Positions 5,551 through 10,597 of a stretch of DNA of 10,597 nucleotides are shown here, piece after piece (the stretch's first letter is position 1; every line of letters starts with the position of its first letter). This stretch comes from Methanobacteriota archaeon (GTDB lineage: Archaea; Thermoplasmatota; DTKX01; GCA-020343715), in assembly GCA_030597775.1 (NCBI GenBank), contig JAUVRF010000027.1, positions 1 through 10,597 of the forward strand, in the 5' to 3' direction. Both the position numbers and the translations under genes were made by a program. Below the pieces are notes generated by a model, which saw only the letters and a program-made list of their open reading frames with translations, did no database searches and was not told the origin of the DNA.

Positions 5551-5610
5551 GTCAGCCCTCCTTCGAGAGTATGGAAATCCGGTGAACGTTCATCATCATC
5601 ATCGTTATCA
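5551..5610 (-). promoter_or_regulatory. 60-base operon gap with GAACGTTC palindrome and GAT repeat
   Basis: This is the only gap longer than a few bases between complete genes of the operon except the 13-base one before the FrhB-like gene. It carries the perfect palindrome TGAACGTTCA (5583-5592) next to four GAT triplets on the minus strand. The same core GAACGTTC occurs at 2561-2568 in the other regulatory gap. It could hold an internal promoter, operator or mRNA processing site; no TATA box is evident. Confidence 0.3.
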
Positions 5611-7401
5611 TCACCTGTGCCCCCCTGATGCTATCTCTACTTGACGGACCAGCTGGTCGTCGGAGAATCCCGACAGGCTTATGGCCGTGCTCGGGCAGGT
5701 CGCGTGACAGTTGCCGCAACCCCAGCAACGCCGGGGTTCCACGATGGCGTCCCGGTACTTCCTGCCGGTCTGGAGGTCGGTCCGTTCCTCCAGCGTCTTC
5801 GCGTCGTACTCGCAGGACTCCACGCACTGACCGCATCCGACGCATCGTTCGTCGTCGACCTCGGCGATGTTGTCCGCCAGCTCGATCTGGACCCTCCGCA
5901 GGACGGCATCGATGCTCAAGGCCGCCTCACGGCCATCACGCACCGAGTACCTGATGCCACGGGGACCCGCCGCGCAGCCCACGACGTAGACACCACGCCT
6001 GTCCCACAGACTGTAGGTAGTGTTGTCCTCGCCGATGTAACCGTCCTCGTCCAGGGGAACGCCCAGCATCTGGGCCAGCTCGGCCGTTCCCGGGGTGGGC
6101 AGCTGTCCCACCGAGAGTACCACCAGGTCCGCCTCCATCGTCACGGGCTCCCCGATGTCGATGTCCTCGTAGGACAGTATGAGGTTCCCGTTGTCGGGCT
6201 CGATCTCGACCACCCTTCCGCGCATGAACAGGACGCCCGACTCCTGGGCCTCCAGGTAGTGGCGCTCGAAGCCCCTGTAGGGGCCCCGCATGTCCATGTA
6301 GTGGATAGCAACGGTGGCGTCGGGGAGCATGTCCTTCAGGTCCTTGGCCTGACCCACGGCGTACGTGCAGCACACCAGGGAGCAGTCGATGGTGCCATGG
6401 TGCTCGTCCCGGGAGCCCACGCACTGGAGGAAGTGGATGTTCTTGGGCACCTTACCGTCGGAGGGGCGCCTCAGGGGTGCCCAAGCGTGGTCCTCCTTCC
6501 GCTGCCAGTCGATGAGCTTCTCCAGCTCGAGGAACGAGATGACGTCGGGGTGCCATGGGGACAGCTCCCCCATCTCCTCGGCGTCGAACATCACGTTACC
6601 CGTGGCCACGACGATGGCGCCGACCTCGAGCAACCGTGAGACCTCGGGCGAGTGGACCTCGATCTGGTAGCCACCGATGCCACCCTTGATGGATTTGACC
6701 TCGCTCTCGAGGAGCAGCTCTATCAGGGGGTGGGAGGTGACCAGGTCTATCCTGGGGGTGAACTGGCAGTCCCGGCAGGACTGGGGACAGCAACCGTCGG
6801 GCTTGCAGTCCTGGGTCGGGTAGGTCCGGGACAGCTGGTGGGCCCGCCCACCCAGCTCACCGGTACGTTCCACGAGGTAGACCTGTCTACCGAAGTCCGC
6901 CAGGTCCCAGGCGGCCTGCATGCCTGCGACGCCACCACCGATGACCAGCACCGCTTGCATTGCCTTCACGCGTTCCACCGCGCGGTCGATGCCGGTGTCC
7001 ACCCTCGCCAGGGCGGACTCGATCATTATCTTGGCCCGTCGGCGGGCCGCGTCCTTCTCATCGGTGACGTAGACGCACTGCTGGACGAGTGGCACCAGCT
7101 CCACCCGGTCCGGTGGGATGCCAACGAAGGAGGCCTCCTGGCGCCATACCGAGCCGTGGGTCCGGTCGCTGGGACCTCCAACGATGATGGCCTGGGCCTC
7201 CGTCTCCTTGACCAGGTCCGCGATGTAGTCGCTGCGATCGGGCCCGCACAGGCGGGGATCCGACCTTGCAAATACCCAGTTCTCCGGGTCGTCCATCTCC
7301 TCCGCGAGGGACCTGGTGTCCAGTAGCTTCTCCATCTCCTCGTCGCAGGGCAGGAGGAGCAGTAGCTTCTTGAGTCTGTCAACCTTCCTAAGACCGGGCA
7401 T
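5611..7401 (-). CDS. hdrA: HdrA-like flavoprotein with C-terminal 2[4Fe-4S] ferredoxin domain (divergent paralogue)
   Basis: HdrA is the FAD-containing hub where electron pairs are split between a high- and a low-potential acceptor. This 596-residue form has a degenerate N-terminal domain (1-140), in which the usual CHCG and SCTPR cysteines are absent (GGPSDRTH stands in the place of the second). The FAD fold starts with VLVIGGGVAGM (151-161) and includes ERTGELGGR (178-186). CVGSRD and CSLVCCTYAVGQ (327-351) are standard HdrA motifs, as is VYVVGCAAGPR (471-481). The ferredoxin end has C520, C523, C526, C530 and C559, C562, C565, C569. In place of the usual FPTxDCAxC there is YPTQDCKPDGCCPQSCRDC, with cysteines at 199, 204, 205, 209 and 212, which may hold an altered cluster. 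The ferredoxin insert found in many HdrA proteins is missing. ATG 7401 follows the stop of the long HdrA by one base and has an AGAGGAGGT ribosome site, so the two are co-translated and probably co-assembled. The stop is TGA directly followed by TAA. Confidence 0.9.
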   Translation of the reverse strand: MPGLRKVDRLKKLLLLLPCDEEMEKLLDTRSLAEEMDDPENWVFARSDPRLCGPDRSDYIADLVKETEAQAIIVGGPSDRTHGSVWRQEASFVGIPPDRVELVPLVQQCVYVTDEKDAARRRAKIMIESALARVDTGIDRAVERVKAMQAVLVIGGGVAGMQAAWDLADFGRQVYLVERTGELGGRAHQLSRTYPTQDCKPDGCCPQSCRDCQFTPRIDLVTSHPLIELLLESEVKSIKGGIGGYQIEVHSPEVSRLLEVGAIVVATGNVMFDAEEMGELSPWHPDVISFLELEKLIDWQRKEDHAWAPLRRPSDGKVPKNIHFLQCVGSRDEHHGTIDCSLVCCTYAVGQAKDLKDMLPDATVAIHYMDMRGPYRGFERHYLEAQESGVLFMRGRVVEIEPDNGNLILSYEDIDIGEPVTMEADLVVLSVGQLPTPGTAELAQMLGVPLDEDGYIGEDNTTYSLWDRRGVYVVGCAAGPRGIRYSVRDGREAALSIDAVLRRVQIELADNIAEVDDERCVGCGQCVESCEYDAKTLEERTDLQTGRKYRDAIVEPRRCWGCGNCHATCPSTAISLSGFSDDQLVRQVEIASGGHR

Positions 7402-7402
7402 G

Positions 7403-10400
7403 TCAGGTACCTCCTCTCGCGGGGAGCAACGCGTCCTCGATCATGTTGATGATCTGGTCCTTCTCGAACTTGGGCGAGACCGCAGCGCCGGACGGACAGA
7501 CCGCAGCGCACGTCCCGCAGCCCTTGCAGAGCACGGTGTTGACGCTGGCCACCCCCTTTTCCTCGTCCACGGTGATCGCGGCATAGGCGCAGTTCTCCTC
7601 GCAGGTCCCGCAGCCAGTGCACCTGGCCGAATCCACGTAGGATGGCAGGCCTTCGGGCACGACCGTCGGGTTGGAGAGGATGGTCGCGGCCCGGGACGCT
7701 GCCCCGATGGCCTGGGCGATGGCCTCGTTCAGGAACTTGGGGCTATGGCAGCTGCCAGCGAGGAACACTCCGTCGGTGGCAAAGTCCAGGGGCCGGATCT
7801 TCATGTGGGCCTCCAGGAAGAAGCCGTGCTCGGTCAGGGGCACCTTGAGGATGCTGCCCAGGTCGGGGCTGTCCCCGTAGGGCAGGGTGGCCGCCGCCAG
7901 GACGACGGTGGCAATCTTCCTCCGGACCCTCTTCTGGCCGATCATGTCCACCCACTCCATCATGAGGTCCTTTCCGTCCTTCGTCCGGACCGCCGGGCCC
8001 TCGTTGTCGACGCGGACGAACTGGATCCCCCGTTCACGGGCCCTTCTGTCGGCCAGCTCCCGGTACCCGTACGTGCGGAGGTCCCGGTGGGACATTATGA
8101 CATCCGTCTCCGGGGATCGCTCCTTGGTGTGGATGGCGTTCTTCACCGCCGTCGAGCAGCTGACCCGGGAGCAGTACTCCCTCTCGGGGATGCGTGAGCC
8201 CACGCAGTGGACGAAGGCCACGGGACCGTCCATCGGGAAGTCACCGCGGTCGAGGGCCTCTCCGGCCTGGATCGCCGTCATGACACGGTCGTCCTCTCCG
8301 AACATGTACTCGCCCTTGGGCTCCAGCTCGAAGGCCCCGGTGGCCACGATGATGGCGCCCACGTGGAAGGTCTGGTCCCCCTGGGGTGTGCGGATGGTGG
8401 CGTCGAAGTTGCCGATGACGCCGCCGAGTTCGACCAATTCCGACGAGAGCAGCACCTCGATGTTCTCGCTGGCCTCCACCCTGGAGACCATCTGTTCCAA
8501 CGCCTCCTTCGGGTCCTCGTCCTCCATGAGGTGTGGTAACCTGTGCAGGTTGCCTCCCAGCTTGTCCTGGCGCTCCACCAGGTAGGCCCTGAGGCCCTGC
8601 TCCGCCAACCCGAGGGCGGCGGCGATGCCCGCTGGACCTCCACCCAACACCAGGCCAGTCGGCTCAACGGCCGAGGGTTCCTTGTGGACGGGGATCGAGT
8701 GGCGCACCTTGTCCACCGACATGGCCACCAACCGCTTCGCCTTCCGCGTGGCGGCGGCATGGTCGCCTTGATGTACCCAAGAGACGTGCTCCCGGAGGCT
8801 GGCCAGGTCGAAGAGGTGGGGGTTCAGGGCGGCCTCTGAGATGGTGTCCTGGAACAGGGGCTCGTGGGTGCGGGGGGTGCACGATGCGACCACCACCCGG
8901 TTGAGGCCCAGCTCGGCCACCTTCTCCTTTATCTTGTCCTGGGTGTCCTGGGAACAGGTGTAGAGGTTGTGCTCGGCGTAGACGACGTTGGGCAGATTCT
9001 TGGCGTACTCCACCACGTCGGGCACGTCCACGACGCTTCCGATGTTGATGCCGCAGTGGCACACGAAGACACCGATCTTGGGCTCCTCGACGGTGACGTC
9101 CCTCTCCTCGGGGAGCTCGATGGGGGTGGTCTCGGTGCCGCGGGACGGGGCTATGATGGCCTCCGCACGTGCGGCGGCCGCGGATGCCTGGGCCACGGTG
9201 TCAGGGATGTCCTTGGGTCCCTCCAGGGCCCCACAGACGTAGACGCCCTTGCGGGTGGTGTCGACGGGGCTGAAGACACCCGTCTTGGCGTATCCCATCT
9301 CATCCAGCTCGATGCCGAAGGTCTCGGCCAGCTCGGTGCTGTTCTCGGGAGGTTCGAGGCCAGTGGACAGGACCACCATGTCGAAGGTCTCCGTCCTCGT
9401 GTTCCCGGCCTCGTCCTCGTAGAGGATGATGAGGTCCCGGGTGGCAGGGTCCTCCCGGACCTCGCCTATCCGGCACCGGGTGTACTTGACCTTGTACTCG
9501 TCCTTGGCCCTGTTGTAGTACTCCTCGAAGGCCTTACCGTACGTCCTCATGTCCATGAAGAAGATGTGGCAGTCCACGTCCTCCCGACCAAGGTGCTCCT
9601 TGGCTATGATGGCCTCCTTGGTGGCGTAGGTGCAGCACACCGAGGAGCAGTAGGGCCTGCCGTGATGGGGGTCCCGGGAACCCACGCACTGGAGCCAAGC
9701 GATCTTCTTGGGGTGCGTGCCGTCCGAGGCCCGGAGCACCTCGCCCCCGTAGGGTCCCGATGCTGACAGCACCCGTTCGAACTGGGGTGCGGTGATCACG
9801 TTGGGGACGCGGCCCCACCCGTACTCTGGACGGCAGTCCCCGGGTACCTCGGCGAAACCAGCTGCCAGGATGACAGCGCCCACATCCACCTCCGGGGTGA
9901 CGGGCTCTTGCATGTAGTCCACGGCGTGGGCGGGACAGACCTCCTCGCAGAGGCCACAACCTATGCAAGACTCCCTGTCGATTGAGTACAGGAGGGGCAC
10001 GGTCTGGGGGAACAGGACGCTCACCGCGGTCCGTTCACCCATCGCCACGTCGTAATTCGAGATGGCCTCCACGGGGCAGTACTGTCCGCAGAAGCCGCAA
10101 CCGGTACACTTGTCCGCGTCGATGAACCGGGGGCGCTCCACGATCCTCGCGGTGAACTCGCCCGCCTCGCCTTCCAATGCGGTGACCCGGGCGTTGGTGT
10201 GGAGCACGATGTTGGGGTGTCGTCCCACCGCCACCAGCTTCGGGGCCAGGGTGCACATCGCGCAGTCGTTGGTGGGGAAGGTCTTGTCCAGCATGGACAT
10301 CCATCCACCTATGCCTGGCTTGTCCTCGACCACGTGCACCAGTATGTCGGTGTCCGCCATGTCCAGGGCGGTCTGCATGCCGGCGAGGCCCGAGCCTATC

Positions 10401-10528
10401 ACCAGGGCGGAGCCCACGGGGCCGACCCTCTTCTGGGTCTCAGGGGTCTCGGGGGCCTCGGGAGCCTCGGGAGCTTCCTGGACCTCGGGTTCGACGTTGT
10501 CCTCCAAGGGCGTCTCCTCCGTGGTCAT
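7403..10528 (-). CDS. hdrA: Double HdrA: two fused HdrA-type FAD/iron-sulfur modules
   Basis: At 1041 residues this is far longer than ordinary HdrA (about 650). After an acidic, Pro-rich tail (1-35), module 1 (about 38-460) has the FAD motif LVIGSGLAG (42-50), FPTNDCAMC (84-92), an inserted ferredoxin with C141/144/147/151 and C188/191/194/198, CVGSRD (281-286), CSSVCCTYA (294-302) and GVYVCGALEGPKD (428-440). Module 2 (about 480-1035) has the HdrA N-terminal domain (GVFVCHCGINIGSVVDVPDV at 486-505, YTCSQDTQ, ASCTPRTHEPLF), a second FAD motif LVLGGGPAG (626-634), CVGSR (775-779), CSRVSC (786-791) and a C-terminal ferredoxin with C970/973/976/980 and C1001/1004/1007/1011. Module 2 lacks the FPTxDC cysteines. 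It would be the flavin-based bifurcation hub of the complex. Large HdrA-like proteins of this type occur in anaerobes, such as BamE of class II benzoyl-CoA reductase. ATG 10528 has a GGTGGAGG ribosome site; the frame stays open upstream but reads Gly-rich, low-complexity residues, so I keep this start. Confidence 0.93.
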   Translation of the reverse strand: MTTEETPLEDNVEPEVQEAPEAPEAPETPETQKRVGPVGSALVIGSGLAGMQTALDMADTDILVHVVEDKPGIGGWMSMLDKTFPTNDCAMCTLAPKLVAVGRHPNIVLHTNARVTALEGEAGEFTARIVERPRFIDADKCTGCGFCGQYCPVEAISNYDVAMGERTAVSVLFPQTVPLLYSIDRESCIGCGLCEEVCPAHAVDYMQEPVTPEVDVGAVILAAGFAEVPGDCRPEYGWGRVPNVITAPQFERVLSASGPYGGEVLRASDGTHPKKIAWLQCVGSRDPHHGRPYCSSVCCTYATKEAIIAKEHLGREDVDCHIFFMDMRTYGKAFEEYYNRAKDEYKVKYTRCRIGEVREDPATRDLIILYEDEAGNTRTETFDMVVLSTGLEPPENSTELAETFGIELDEMGYAKTGVFSPVDTTRKGVYVCGALEGPKDIPDTVAQASAAAARAEAIIAPSRGTETTPIELPEERDVTVEEPKIGVFVCHCGINIGSVVDVPDVVEYAKNLPNVVYAEHNLYTCSQDTQDKIKEKVAELGLNRVVVASCTPRTHEPLFQDTISEAALNPHLFDLASLREHVSWVHQGDHAAATRKAKRLVAMSVDKVRHSIPVHKEPSAVEPTGLVLGGGPAGIAAALGLAEQGLRAYLVERQDKLGGNLHRLPHLMEDEDPKEALEQMVSRVEASENIEVLLSSELVELGGVIGNFDATIRTPQGDQTFHVGAIIVATGAFELEPKGEYMFGEDDRVMTAIQAGEALDRGDFPMDGPVAFVHCVGSRIPEREYCSRVSCSTAVKNAIHTKERSPETDVIMSHRDLRTYGYRELADRRARERGIQFVRVDNEGPAVRTKDGKDLMMEWVDMIGQKRVRRKIATVVLAAATLPYGDSPDLGSILKVPLTEHGFFLEAHMKIRPLDFATDGVFLAGSCHSPKFLNEAIAQAIGAASRAATILSNPTVVPEGLPSYVDSARCTGCGTCEENCAYAAITVDEEKGVASVNTVLCKGCGTCAAVCPSGAAVSPKFEKDQIINMIEDALLPARGGT
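10448..10474. repeat. Three 9-base tandem repeats in the N-terminal tail of the double HdrA
   Basis: CTCGGGGGC, CTCGGGAGC and CTCGGGAGC stand in tandem and encode the EAP repeats of the flexible tail (EAPEAPEAP). Such repeats can change in copy number by slippage without shifting the frame. Confidence 0.6.
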
Positions 10529-10597
10529 TCTGCCTCCACCCCCGTGGCCCTGTAAAGGGGTGACTGGCCCCTGTGGCCTGCTATCGCCACCCTGCCC
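10525..10597 (-). CDS. C-terminal end of an upstream operon gene (partial, unidentified)
   Basis: On the minus strand a frame stays open from the window edge and ends in TGA at 10527-10525, giving a 4-base ATGA overlap with the start of the double HdrA. The visible end reads GRVAIAGHRGQSPLYRATGV followed by EAE. Such overlaps are typical of coupled operon genes, and the gene order would make this the preceding subunit, perhaps HdrB, HdrC or an oxidoreductase. Only 23 residues are visible and another frame is also open here, so identity cannot be given and the gene itself is a tentative call. Confidence 0.35.
   Translation of the reverse strand, partial: GRVAIAGHRGQSPLYRATGVEAE

Noticed and set aside
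5591..5605. CATCATCATCAT run resembling a His-tag or vector trace
   Set aside because: It is only four triplets in a non-coding operon gap, flanked by native sequence; a chance microsatellite.
5641..6639. Long plus-strand open frame (332 codons) opposite the short HdrA gene
   Set aside because: It is antisense to clear HdrA coding sequence, has no recognisable motif, and such frames are common opposite GC-rich genes.
7316..8197. Plus-strand open frame opposite the double HdrA and the HdrA junction
   Set aside because: Low-complexity Gly/Arg/His-rich translation antisense to conserved ferredoxin motifs; a shadow.
8864..9766. 300-codon plus-strand open frame opposite the double HdrA
   Set aside because: Antisense shadow of conserved FAD and N-terminal HdrA motifs with no homology I recognise.

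Overview
The window looks like chromosomal DNA of a moderately GC-rich archaeon. A member of the Thermoplasmatota or a related euryarchaeal lineage is my best guess. The signs are an HdrA/MvhD electron-transfer operon, AT-rich TATA-like boxes in intergenic gaps, at least one gene (mobA) that appears to be leaderless, and strong GGAGG-type ribosome sites inside the operon. The lineage is an inference; no rRNA or tRNA gene is present. I see no CRISPR array, insertion sequence or integrase.

Left part (1-2404): the C-terminal portion of a single-pass membrane protein enters from the left edge (ectodomain, one membrane helix, acidic linker, cytoplasmic helical hairpin). It is followed 34 bases later by a UbiA-family prenyltransferase. 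Converging on these is a gene for a 230-residue protein made of two related alpha/beta domains that resemble Lrp/AsnC effector domains but with no DNA-binding domain.

Middle part (2405-3876): an unusually AT-rich intergenic region of about 310 bases carries TATA-like boxes, repeated TTGGTC sites and a GAACGTTC palindrome. It is followed by a lipoyl-carrier (GcvH-like) gene. The best start of that gene (ATG 2660, good N-terminal homology) is separated from the rest of the frame by an in-frame TAG at codon 4. Next comes mobA (molybdenum cofactor guanylyltransferase), with a TATA-like box about 28 bases before its ATG.

Right part (3972-10597, all minus strand): a tightly packed operon is read right to left. 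It holds the end of an unidentified gene (4-base ATGA overlap), a 1041-residue double HdrA, a shorter divergent HdrA (596 residues), MvhD, and an FrhB/FdhB-like flavo-iron-sulfur protein with a C-terminal ferredoxin-like region. These would form a soluble flavin-based electron bifurcating or confurcating complex. The FrhB-like subunit would be the likely entry or exit point for F420, NAD(P) or formate electrons, MvhD the [2Fe-2S] relay, and the HdrA proteins the flavin and ferredoxin hub. No HdrB or HdrC catalytic subunit and no hydrogenase lies in the window, so the complex may serve an acceptor other than the CoM-CoB heterodisulfide. The layout recalls the BamE/BamF part of benzoyl-CoA reductase complexes and HdrA-MvhD modules of anaerobes. 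The most unusual items are the amber codon in the lipoyl-protein gene, the double HdrA plus a second HdrA with a novel five-cysteine motif, and the shared palindromic sites in non-coding gaps.
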